This document shows positions 8,048 through 15,426 of a stretch of 64,000 nucleotides of DNA, piece by piece. Within the stretch, counting starts at the first letter, position 1. Every line of letters starts with the position of its first letter. Below the pieces are notes generated by a model that did no database searches, was not told the origin of the DNA, and was given only the letters and a program-made list of their open reading frames with translations. The position numbers were made by a program, and so were the translations under genes. The stretch spans positions 1 to 64,000 of the forward strand of contig ONFE01000029.1 of the NCBI GenBank assembly GCA_900316985.1, written 5' to 3'. The DNA comes from an uncultured Prevotellaceae bacterium. Lineage in GTDB: Bacteria > Bacteroidota > Bacteroidia > Bacteroidales > Bacteroidaceae.

Positions 8048-8647
8048 ATGACAAACGTAGCCATATTCGTGTCGGGAGGCGGCACCAACTGTGAAAACAT
8101 CATCAAATACTTCAAGAATTCTGAAGAAGTGAAGATCCGTCTCGTGGTGAGTAACAAGGCTGATGCCTTTGCCTTGGTACGGGCCCAGAATCAGGGAGTA
8201 CCCACCGCCGTCATCACCAAGCAGGATTTCAACGATCGTGAGACGATGACGTCGCTTCTGAAAGAATACGACATCCAGTTTATCGTGTTGGCTGGGTTCC
8301 TGCTCATTGTGCCCGACTTCCTTATCGAGGCTTACGACCGCCGCATGATAAACATCCACCCTGCCCTGTTGCCGAAATATGGCGGCAAAGGCATGTATGG
8401 CCATCATGTGCACGAAGCCGTAAAGGCAGCCAACGAAAAAGAAACCGGCATGACCGTTCACTATGTTTCCAACGTCTGCGACGGTGGCGAGATTATTGCG
8501 CAGTTCAGCACGCCACTTTCTCCCGACGACACTCCCGATGACATTGCCCACAAGGAACACCTGCTGGAAATGGAACATTTTCCGAAAGTGATTGAGGAAA
8601 TCATTTCCCATCTGCTTCCGCTTGATGAGAATCGGAAACAGCATTGA
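8048..8647 (+). CDS. purN: phosphoribosylglycinamide formyltransferase
   Basis: Transfers the formyl group from 10-formyl-THF to GAR in purine synthesis. The 199-residue length is typical. Substrate-binding GGGTNCENI is at the N-terminus. The catalytic Asn-His-Asp set is visible as NIHPALLP (Asn, His) and VCDGGEII (Asp). It is last in a plus-strand run with rplY, pth and the S4 gene and is followed by a strong hairpin terminator. Confidence 0.92.
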   Translation: MTNVAIFVSGGGTNCENIIKYFKNSEEVKIRLVVSNKADAFALVRAQNQGVPTAVITKQDFNDRETMTSLLKEYDIQFIVLAGFLLIVPDFLIEAYDRRMINIHPALLPKYGGKGMYGHHVHEAVKAANEKETGMTVHYVSNVCDGGEIIAQFSTPLSPDDTPDDIAHKEHLLEMEHFPKVIEEIISHLLPLDENRKQH

Positions 8648-8663
8648 TAATCACTAAGGGTAA

Positions 8664-8689
8664 AAAAGCGGGCCTCACGGTCCGCTTTT
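8664..8689. terminator. bidirectional terminator between purN and the C11 peptidase
   Basis: The stem AAAAGCGGGCC/GGTCCGCTTTT has a 4-nt loop and T-runs on both strands, so it can serve both convergent genes. Confidence 0.8.
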
Positions 8690-8714
8690 GCTTTTTACCA
8701 TCTGTTCGCTTGTA

Positions 8715-9995
8715 TTACCATTCCACGGACTGATACCACTTCAGTTGCTTGACATCCTCGTTGTTCTGGGCATAGTATTTCCCATACTCTGTGTTAGGAT
8801 CCTGCGGAACATACATGCTCACCCCATGGTATTTCTCCTCGGTCATCTCGAAGTCGCTGTAGATGTAGCTCCACTTCATGCAGGTTTTCCACTGCTTGGC
8901 GAAACGCTTCTCAATGACGGTCTCGTCCAGCGCCTGCTTCCACTGCTGGTAGTCGCTCTCCGGCAGTTGTGTGCGGAAGAAGTCGCCGGCATCGTAAAAG
9001 AGATTGTATTCCTGGTGGAACTGTATGCTCGAGCCGCTGTAGCCGTAGTGTATCAGTCCCTGTGTGTCGGCATAGCCGTTGCCGTTCTTTGCCTGCACCA
9101 AGTCGAGGGCGCAGCGGGTGGCACTGGCCAGCTGCTCGATAGCACTGGTCTTTACCGCCGAGAGGGGCAGCTCGCCGTTCTGGGTGCGGTAATAGATGTC
9201 GATGACAGACGAGCAGAACGTGTTCCTTTCGAACAAGGCGGGAATGAGCTGTTCGTAGGGAGCGCCCTCGGCGGGAACCTCTGCCGGCGAGCCGATGATG
9301 TAGTCGGTCACGTTGCGCAGCTCGTACATCGTCTCCAGGCACATGAAGTTGCAGCAGTCGGCGAAGATAAACTTAAGGTGAGGTACGCGCTCCAGCACCC
9401 GGGCCATGGTCGGCACGTTAATCCATCTTTTGTTTTTACTGCTATAGGCATAGCCGTCGCCATTGTCCACGCCGAAGGCACGAGTAATGTTAGGCTCCTG
9501 GTCAATGAGCCAGCCCGTGGAATGGCCGCCCAGCACCAGTCCATATTCTTTGGCGGGATAGTGGCTGAAGGCATACCTCATCACTTGCTCCATCAGCTCC
9601 GGGTTGCAAGCCTGCATATTGCCGGTGCCGACGCCCATATCGTCGAGTGACACAGAGTCTGTCAGTTCACCGTTGCTGACGCGTGCCAGCCAAGGCTTCT
9701 CGCCCTGTATGTCGCGACGCACGAACACCAGCAGCGTGTTGTTGCCGATGTGCTTCGAGCCGACCTTCATCTGCTCCAGGTTCGTCTGCAGCAATTTCGA
9801 CAGATTGTTCTTGCCTGCCAGATACACCAGTACGGTGCGCTCTGCAGCGGCATGATGGCCTTTGTTCAACTGCAAGTTTTCATTTACTTCGTTCAGCACC
9901 TCATCGTCGCTTGAGCAAGCGGTAAAACTCATCATTGTCGCTGCGGTCAGGATGCTCATGAGCATCATCTTAACCAGATTCTTCATTGTTGTCAT
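8715..9995 (-). CDS. clostripain-family (C11) cysteine peptidase lipoprotein
   Basis: A 426-residue lipoprotein. A signal peptide ends in the lipobox FTAC followed by SSDDE; acidic residues after the cysteine are the surface-export signal described for Bacteroidota lipoproteins, so surface display is likely. The C11 domain starts at ERTVLVYLAGKNNLS. The catalytic His lies in LGGHSTGW and the Cys in FADCCNFMC, the latter preceded by acidic and hydrophobic residues as usual. C11 enzymes cleave after Arg or Lys. The signal peptide (MTTMKNLVKMMLMSILTA) and upstream DNA closely resemble those of the next lipoprotein gene, which suggests shared control. Confidence 0.85.
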   Translation of the reverse strand: MTTMKNLVKMMLMSILTAATMMSFTACSSDDEVLNEVNENLQLNKGHHAAAERTVLVYLAGKNNLSKLLQTNLEQMKVGSKHIGNNTLLVFVRRDIQGEKPWLARVSNGELTDSVSLDDMGVGTGNMQACNPELMEQVMRYAFSHYPAKEYGLVLGGHSTGWLIDQEPNITRAFGVDNGDGYAYSSKNKRWINVPTMARVLERVPHLKFIFADCCNFMCLETMYELRNVTDYIIGSPAEVPAEGAPYEQLIPALFERNTFCSSVIDIYYRTQNGELPLSAVKTSAIEQLASATRCALDLVQAKNGNGYADTQGLIHYGYSGSSIQFHQEYNLFYDAGDFFRTQLPESDYQQWKQALDETVIEKRFAKQWKTCMKWSYIYSDFEMTEEKYHGVSMYVPQDPNTEYGKYYAQNNEDVKQLKWYQSVEW

Positions 9996-10048
9996 AGTCG
10001 TATTTTTTATTGTTTATATATTCTTTTTCTTTTGTCTGTCCGACACTG

Positions 10049-10080
10049 CAAAAATAGGAAGCATTCCGTCAGCTTCCAAA
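10049..10080 (-). promoter_or_regulatory. promoter for the C11 peptidase
   Basis: Minus-strand TTTG (10077-10080), 20 bp, then TATTTTTG (10049-10056). The surrounding DNA is similar to the promoter at 12222. Confidence 0.65.
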
Positions 10081-10150
10081 CAATTACCTGAATTTCGCTC
10101 CGACTTGTTGCAACACAGAGGGGTGTTTTGTAACAACCAGCCTGAAGTTT

Positions 10151-10162
10151 GACACAGTTGTC
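10151..10162 (-). promoter_or_regulatory. shared upstream box GACANNTGTGTC (site 1)
   Basis: An imperfect palindrome, GACACAGTTGTC on the plus strand, 71 bp beyond the -33 box. It sits in a block of about 28 bp that is almost identical to the one at 12323, which is spaced the same way from its promoter. A candidate activator site. Confidence 0.5.
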
Positions 10163-10210
10163 GCATCAAGGGTCTGAAGATGACTCCGACGATGGTCATC
10201 GTAGGGCAAA

Positions 10211-10236
10211 AAAAGCGGGCCTTGCGGCTCGCTTTT
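10211..10236 (-). terminator. terminator of the large lipoprotein gene
   Basis: The hairpin AAAAGCGAGCC/GGCCCGCTTTT is followed on the minus strand by a T-run, 24 bp after the stop codon. Confidence 0.75.
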
Positions 10237-10259
10237 CTTTTGAGAGAGAGTACACTTTT

Positions 10260-12134
10260 TTACTGAATAGATTTGTACCACTTCCTGATACCACCTAACA
10301 CATCATCCAACGGGGGCAGTTTTCCATTGTTTTTCAGAATCTGTTCGTATGCAACCATTTCTGTGATCAGGTTGAACATGTTAGCATCTTGATTCTTGTA
10401 ACCTTCCAGGTCTTTATAGTTATATATAGAGTTTACAATTGTGCCTTTCACAATATTGATACTCCCGAGATCATAATTTGATACTGTTGGCTTTACCTTC
10501 TTCCAGTTGTCAATTGCCTTTTGCAGTTCACTCAGGGCGGCATTCTTCCTGGCCAATTCGGGATTCTGTTTCTCCCACTCCTGCTTCAGCTCATTCATCT
10601 GCTTGTTCACCTGGTTGTTGTCGGAATTGTTCTCTTCAGCGCTCTTGGGGTACTCGTATGACCAGAATACCTTCTCAGGCACAAGATTGATAGGCTTGCT
10701 CTTCCACTCAGCAATGTCAAACTTCCAAAGCTTCAGCTTGGCACCCATCTCTGCATATACACCAGCTTTCAGACTTGCATTGAAGGTAATAGGCTGCTTG
10801 GTATCAAAGGGAGCATACTCCAGCTTGGCATTGGCACTGACTTTGGGTCCGACGGCGATCGACGGTCCTGCAACCTTGTCGACAACCAGATCGGCTCCGA
10901 GGAACAGTCCGCAAGAGGCCTCTGCTTCAAACTTGGTGCGAGGGGTGATGAAGGTGAGCTTGTCGGCTACGAGCTTGGTGTCACCATAGGCATTCCATTT
11001 GTTATGGTAGGTTACACCAGCCTGGAAAGTACGCTCGTAGTGATATTGGAATCCACCATAGAAGGCGCCAGAGACATTTGCGTTGAACTTCATATAGATG
11101 TTCGGACAAACATCTACCCAGAACTCCACACCACAGATATTGAATGAGAAACTGTATGCGTCGAAGGTGTACAGTGTGATCTTCTGATCAACAAACTTCA
11201 ATTTCTTGTCGTAGCCAATCAGAACCTCAGGCTTGATCATGAACTTTCCGTCAACGCCTGCGTCGAACTTATTCAGGACAGGCACTACGAAATATTCGCG
11301 GTCGACGTCGAGGAAGAACTTATAGCCCAGCTTCACCTCGTAAGGTGCCTTCACGTGGATATTGAGTGTATCGCCACCGTCGCCAAGTTTTTTGTCGGCC
11401 TTGAACTCACCCTTCATGTTGATAAAGGTACCCTTTTCATCAATCTTGAAGAGGTCTCCGCTTGAGATACCACGGGTAGCAGCACCGCCTCCAGCCAACA
11501 ATTCCTCTGCAGAAAAGTACTCGCTGCTATAGCCGTCCAAGTCGGCATTGCTTCGGGTTATGCACTCCGGAGCTTCACTACGATGAATGATGTGTACGCC
11601 GGTAGGATGTATGTAGCCCTCGGCATCAGTGTAGCGTGCGGTATTGTCGACGCCTGAGCCGCGGGTCGATGCTACGCTCTCGTTGATATAGAACTGGGTG
11701 CTGAGAGCTACCTGCTTGCCGATGAGGAACTCACCGAGTCCAGAAGGTACCACCTCGAGGATGTAGCGGTCGCCTACGAGCTCTTCCTTAACAGCGCGAC
11801 GATGGAAGGGACGGAGGTCGCGATCCTGATAGATACCTGTGGGGTGGTCAACGAAAGAGGTGATGCCCAACTTGTCTGCCAACGCCTTGCTTACACTGAT
11901 CTTCGTCGTGTCGGCATTCAAGATCTCAACATCGTTTAAAGTGATGTAATCATAATAGTTCAAGGCAATAGGGCTGAGAATCTCGCCACTGCTACTGGCG
12001 GCCTCCGCTTCTGATGAAGCTGAACTGTTGTCTATTAACTCGTCATCATTGCAAGATGTGAAAACGAAACCGAAAATACCTGCGGTAAGGATGCTCATGA
12101 ACATCGTCTTTACCAAACTTTTTTTTGTTGTCAT
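10260..12134 (-). CDS. large surface lipoprotein of unknown function
   Basis: A 624-residue protein not assigned to a family. The signal peptide MTTKKSLVKTMFMSILTA is nearly the same as in the C11 gene, and the lipobox is FTSC followed by NDDE, a likely surface-export signal. A low-complexity Ser/Ala/Glu stretch follows (residues 36-50). The middle (about 190-470) is rich in alternating aromatic and charged beta strands, such as GAFYGGFQYHYERTFQAGVT. The last 130 residues look helical (QMNELKQEWEKQNPELARKN). Residues in the first half (DKLGITSFVDHPTGIYQDRD) may form a separate domain. Location next to the peptidase and the shared promoter region suggest a joint surface function, which is inference. 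Confidence 0.75.
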   Translation of the reverse strand: MTTKKSLVKTMFMSILTAGIFGFVFTSCNDDELIDNSSASSEAEAASSSGEILSPIALNYYDYITLNDVEILNADTTKISVSKALADKLGITSFVDHPTGIYQDRDLRPFHRRAVKEELVGDRYILEVVPSGLGEFLIGKQVALSTQFYINESVASTRGSGVDNTARYTDAEGYIHPTGVHIIHRSEAPECITRSNADLDGYSSEYFSAEELLAGGGAATRGISSGDLFKIDEKGTFINMKGEFKADKKLGDGGDTLNIHVKAPYEVKLGYKFFLDVDREYFVVPVLNKFDAGVDGKFMIKPEVLIGYDKKLKFVDQKITLYTFDAYSFSFNICGVEFWVDVCPNIYMKFNANVSGAFYGGFQYHYERTFQAGVTYHNKWNAYGDTKLVADKLTFITPRTKFEAEASCGLFLGADLVVDKVAGPSIAVGPKVSANAKLEYAPFDTKQPITFNASLKAGVYAEMGAKLKLWKFDIAEWKSKPINLVPEKVFWSYEYPKSAEENNSDNNQVNKQMNELKQEWEKQNPELARKNAALSELQKAIDNWKKVKPTVSNYDLGSINIVKGTIVNSIYNYKDLEGYKNQDANMFNLITEMVAYEQILKNNGKLPPLDDVLGGIRKWYKSIQ

Positions 12135-12221
12135 AATCTTTAATTTTTTAATTGTTATTATTCTTTTTAATTCACTGTATCATGGTGTATCCGGGAGGGT
12201 TATTTTTTCCTTTCGACACTG

Positions 12222-12253
12222 CAAAGTTAGGATGCAATCCGGATCGTTCCAAG
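12222..12253 (-). promoter_or_regulatory. promoter for the large lipoprotein gene
   Basis: Minus-strand CTTG (12250-12253), 20 bp, then TAACTTTG (12222-12229). The context matches the C11 promoter (TTTGCAGTGTCG immediately downstream in both). Confidence 0.65.
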
Positions 12254-12322
12254 AAAAAACATCTTTTTCGACCGCACTTGTAGCGGCCAACAAACAGAAA
12301 TGCGGCAACGGTCCTGAACCTT

Positions 12323-12334
12323 GACACAGATGTC
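12323..12334 (-). promoter_or_regulatory. shared upstream box GACANNTGTGTC (site 2)
   Basis: GACACAGATGTC on the plus strand, 70 bp beyond the -33 box. It is the partner of the site at 10151, with conserved flanks (CCTGAA on one side, GCAT on the other). Confidence 0.5.
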
Positions 12335-12383
12335 GCATAAAAGGCGAAAAAGATAGGGAAAAGACAAAAAAGGGCACAAAAAA

Positions 12384-12407
12384 AGAGTAGCATGCCGGTG
12401 CTACTCT
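12384..12407 (-). terminator. terminator of the SpoIIE-STAS-AraC operon
   Basis: A perfect 9-bp stem, AGAGTAGCA/TGCTACTCT, with a 6-nt loop, followed on the minus strand by a 7-T run, just after the AraC-like gene. Confidence 0.85.
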
Positions 12408-12429
12408 TCTCAGTCTGGTTTCTGATTAC

Positions 12430-12990
12430 TCACAGGCCTCTTGTAAAGAGGGCCCGGTATTCGGCAGGTGTCATACCTATGACATCCATGATGCGCCGCT
12501 GCATGGTACGCACATGGTTGAAGCCTGAATCTTCGGAAATGGAGGCAATGCTATAGTTGGGCTTGGTACGAAGCAGGCGCAGGGCATTCAGCGTGCGCAG
12601 ATTGTCGATGTAGGCTTCGGGGGTGCGATAGATGGAGCGGTTACGGAATAGTTTGTTCAGACGCTCCTGACTGATTCCAAGTAGTTCTGCCAACTGACGG
12701 CTGTCGAAGTCTGGATTCAGATGAGCACGGTTCTCCTCCAGTCGCAGATCAACGAGGGCCATCAACTGGGCATCGTCTCTCAGGTTAGCATTGCGCTGCC
12801 GCTCGATATTGTCTTCGAAAATTTCACGGGCCACCTCCGTGCGCCGACGCAATTCCACATCCGTTTCTAACCGTTCGCTCAACTCGAGGTTGCGCCCCAC
12901 AAGTCGAATCATCTCTGCCTGCAGGTGCTCGTTAGAGGCTCTTAGCCGCTCATTCTCCTCCAGGATTTTTTTGATTTCACTTTCCGTCAT
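12430..12990 (-). CDS. AraC-type DNA-binding protein with N-terminal coiled coil
   Basis: A 186-residue regulator. Residues 1-75 are a charged, heptad-patterned coiled coil (EENERLRASNEHLQAEMIRL and onward). Residues about 90-186 are an AraC-type double helix-turn-helix (SRQLAELLGISQERLNKLFR; then YSIASISEDSGFNHVRTMQR and GMTPAEYRALF). There is no ligand or receiver domain. It follows the STAS gene by 5 nt in the same operon as the SpoIIE phosphatase, so its activity may be tied to that signalling pair. The shared boxes near 10151 and 12323 are possible targets, though this is inference. Confidence 0.85.
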   Translation of the reverse strand: MTESEIKKILEENERLRASNEHLQAEMIRLVGRNLELSERLETDVELRRRTEVAREIFEDNIERQRNANLRDDAQLMALVDLRLEENRAHLNPDFDSRQLAELLGISQERLNKLFRNRSIYRTPEAYIDNLRTLNALRLLRTKPNYSIASISEDSGFNHVRTMQRRIMDVIGMTPAEYRALFTRGL

Positions 12991-12995
12991 GGTGC

Positions 12996-13298
12996 TTAGC
13001 GTATATCAAAGAGCGTGGTGAATCCCACTTCGTCGAACACATCGCAGAGTTCTTTGCTGAGCCCGACAATGGTAACTTTGCTACCTTTGCTCTTGGCATT
13101 CTTCAATACATCGAGAAAAAGTCGAAGGCCACTACTGGTAATATACTCCAAAGCCTTACAATCGAGAATGATATCATGGCCTTCACAGTCATAGAGTACC
13201 TTCATCTCGCGTTTAACCTGCAATGACGAGGGCGTGTCAAGATGTCCTTCGAAGATCATGACGTAGTTGTTGTCTTCTTGTTTGAATGTTGTCTTCAT
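12996..13298 (-). CDS. STAS-domain anti-sigma-factor antagonist-like protein
   Basis: A 100-residue single STAS domain. The phosphorylatable serine region is ITSSGLR (Ser55 or Ser56), matching the DSSGL site of SpoIIAA/RsbV. In known systems a kinase phosphorylates this site and a PP2C phosphatase removes the phosphate. The phosphatase is the preceding gene in the operon (24 bp gap). No RsbW-like kinase is in the window. Confidence 0.9.
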   Translation of the reverse strand: MKTTFKQEDNNYVMIFEGHLDTPSSLQVKREMKVLYDCEGHDIILDCKALEYITSSGLRLFLDVLKNAKSKGSKVTIVGLSKELCDVFDEVGFTTLFDIR

Positions 13299-13322
13299 AT
13301 TAATAAAATATAATGTGAATGA

Positions 13323-15287
13323 TCAGTTCTTCCACTGTAGGGCGAGCATGGTAAGGTCATCACTCTGCTCGCTGTCGCCCACAAAGTTGCTCACGGCTTG
13401 CTTCATGAGTTCTATCACCGTGCCAGGGTGTCGGGGCATACTCTGTAAATGTTCTTTGATACGCTGTTTGCCAAACATCTGGTGACAGGCATCCTCAGCC
13501 TCATCGAGTCCGTCGGTATAGAGGAAAAGCATGTCGCCTGGAGAGAGGACCGTTTCCTGCGCCATAAACTCCCAATCGGGCATGGCTGCTATTGGCAGGT
13601 TGCGCTCAACAGGCAGCACGCTGACAACAGATTCTTCAGTCTTCACTCTTAACTCTCCACTTAAAATGTAGGGCGCTTTATGCCCGGCGTTACAGTACCG
13701 GAGATGTCCCGTATCGAGATCGAGTATGCCTACGAAGAAGGTGATGAAGAAACTAGAGTCGCTGTCGCGGAGCATCCGGTCATTCATGCGACCGACAATA
13801 CGGGCAGGTTCCGATTCACTCTCGGCCAGCAGGCGAAAAGCGCTACGGGCCATTGCCATGACCAGTGCTGCGGGTACACCCTTGCCCGATACGTCGCCGA
13901 TACAGAAGTAGAGGCTCTTTTCACGAACAAAGTAGTCGTAGAAATCGCCACCAACAGCCTTGGCTGGGGTCAGCATGGCATCAATATGGATATCAGAGCG
14001 GTCGGTATATTCGGTAGGCAGCATCGACAACTGGATGTCACGGGCAATGGCCAGTTCACTCTCGATGGCAGTCTTTTGGGCAGTGGTAGTCTTCAGTTCA
14101 TCGATGTACTGGCTAAGCGACTGCTGCATGTTGCCGAAGGAGTCACGTAACAGGCGTATCTCATCATCGTGGCGGAGATCGGGCAACGGAGCATTGAAGT
14201 TTCCCTTTCCGACCTCAACAGCACTCTTAGCCAGAAATTTGAGAGGGAGCGTGGAACGCTGTATTGTGATGCGGCAAATGGTATAGACTGCCAGCAGGCC
14301 TAAGGTAATAATAACCAAGAGGACGATACAGAAAGCCAGAGCAGGCACCAACAGATTCAACCTTGGCACAACGATGGCCATCGACCATCCCGTATGCTCC
14401 AACGGGGTATAGAATACGTAGGATGTCACACCGTCAATAACGGTCTTGGCATAGTCACGTTGGCCATTATCCATGTCATTGACCAACTTATGAGCAGCAC
14501 TGTCAGGCTTTTGGCGCATGGTCTCAAAGAAATTATCGCGCAAGATGCGCTGCTTTTCAGGATGTGCTATGTATGTGCCATTGCGCCCCACAATGAAGCA
14601 ATACGGCCAAATATTCTTTTTATCTTTATAATCCTCATTTATGGATACGGTACCCTCGCGGTTGCTTTTAACGTCAAGTTGCAACAACTGGGTATGTAGC
14701 CAGTCGAGTGACACATCGGCTCCGAAGACACCTATCTTGCGGCCATCCTTGTCGCGAATAGGCACGGCATAGGAACATACCAGCATCTTGGCACCTTCCT
14801 CGTCGAAATAAGGCTCCGACCAGTAGCCGCCACTATCCGTTTGCAAAGCCTTCTGATACCATTCGCTGCTGAGATAGTCATGCACGTCGGAACCGACCTG
14901 CATGGTTTCTATCTGTCCGTCACGCCAAACGGCATAGGGTTCGAACCAACGCCCTTGGCTGGGATATCGGTCAGCCTCAAAGGCAGCAAAAAGTCCCACT
15001 ATCTGCGGGTTGGTTTTCAGTTCGTCCTTCAAGGCAGCAAACATGCCCTCTGGCGTGGCAATATGCTCCTCTACATCATCGATGCTATTGGCAATGGCTG
15101 TTTCAACACTATATAGTTCCTTTTCTATGGTCTCGTTCTCCACATCCATCAGTGCCTGATAATAATAGCGTGTCTTGAAAATCATCCACGAGATGGCAAC
15201 CCCGAGGATGAAAACCGTTACCACAGCCATCATCAGCATCAATGCGAGAACGATGCGTCGCGTCAAACGTTTGGAAAAGGAACGCAT
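13323..15287 (-). CDS. sensor phosphatase: Cache-HAMP-SpoIIE (PP2C)
   Basis: About 654 residues. Two membrane helices flank a periplasmic Cache-like sensor (residues about 40-290, with the FGADVSLDWLHTQL motif typical of dCache). Next come HAMP (about 320-375), a short coiled coil, and the SpoIIE/PP2C phosphatase domain. The metal-binding aspartates are seen in GGDFYDYF, GDVSGKGVPAAL and YTDGLDEAED. It should dephosphorylate the STAS protein in response to an external ligand. The frame opens at a TTG at 15308 inside the -7 box, so the ATG at 15287 is chosen. Near the C-terminus, residues GELRVKTEESVVS coincide with a degenerate CTTCACT heptanucleotide array (13634-13661). Confidence 0.9.
   Translation of the reverse strand: MRSFSKRLTRRIVLALMLMMAVVTVFILGVAISWMIFKTRYYYQALMDVENETIEKELYSVETAIANSIDDVEEHIATPEGMFAALKDELKTNPQIVGLFAAFEADRYPSQGRWFEPYAVWRDGQIETMQVGSDVHDYLSSEWYQKALQTDSGGYWSEPYFDEEGAKMLVCSYAVPIRDKDGRKIGVFGADVSLDWLHTQLLQLDVKSNREGTVSINEDYKDKKNIWPYCFIVGRNGTYIAHPEKQRILRDNFFETMRQKPDSAAHKLVNDMDNGQRDYAKTVIDGVTSYVFYTPLEHTGWSMAIVVPRLNLLVPALAFCIVLLVIITLGLLAVYTICRITIQRSTLPLKFLAKSAVEVGKGNFNAPLPDLRHDDEIRLLRDSFGNMQQSLSQYIDELKTTTAQKTAIESELAIARDIQLSMLPTEYTDRSDIHIDAMLTPAKAVGGDFYDYFVREKSLYFCIGDVSGKGVPAALVMAMARSAFRLLAESESEPARIVGRMNDRMLRDSDSSFFITFFVGILDLDTGHLRYCNAGHKAPYILSGELRVKTEESVVSVLPVERNLPIAAMPDWEFMAQETVLSPGDMLFLYTDGLDEAEDACHQMFGKQRIKEHLQSMPRHPGTVIELMKQAVSNFVGDSEQSDDLTMLALQWKN
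13634..13661. repeat. degenerate heptanucleotide array in the SpoIIE gene
   Basis: Units CTTCAGT, CTTCACT, CTTAACT and CTCCACT. They match the CTTCACT family at 18564 and 2019 (inverse) and lie in coding sequence. Confidence 0.6.
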
Positions 15288-15305
15288 AGAGTTCTTATTT
15301 TGCTG

Positions 15306-15335
15306 CAAAGATAAGAAAAAAAAGAAAGAATCAAA
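15306..15335 (-). promoter_or_regulatory. promoter of SpoIIE-STAS-AraC operon
   Basis: Minus-strand TTTG (15332-15335), 18 bp, then TATCTTTG (15306-15313). The leader is about 12 nt to the ATG at 15287. Confidence 0.65.
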
Positions 15336-15367
15336 ACGAGTTGGTTATTTTTTGCAAAATTAATAGA

Positions 15368-15410
15368 AAAAGGGAAGTGATATTCGCCCTGCGCTTATCA
15401 CTTCCCTTTT
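15368..15410 (-). terminator. terminator of the beta-barrel gene
   Basis: A 15-bp stem, AAAAGGGAAGTGATA/TATCACTTCCCTTTT, with T-run, just downstream of the gene ending at 15427. It also lies 33 bp upstream of the SpoIIE promoter and would insulate that operon. Confidence 0.85.
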
Positions 15411-15426
15411 CTGTTTTGGTTTATTT

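Noticed and set aside
8688..9650. 320-codon open frame antisense to the C11 peptidase
   Set aside because: The sense frame has a signal peptide, lipobox and catalytic motifs; the antisense one has none.
12172..12393. 73-codon hydrophobic open frame upstream of the large lipoprotein gene
   Set aside because: It overlaps the conserved promoter region and the operon terminator; the sequence is explained by these.
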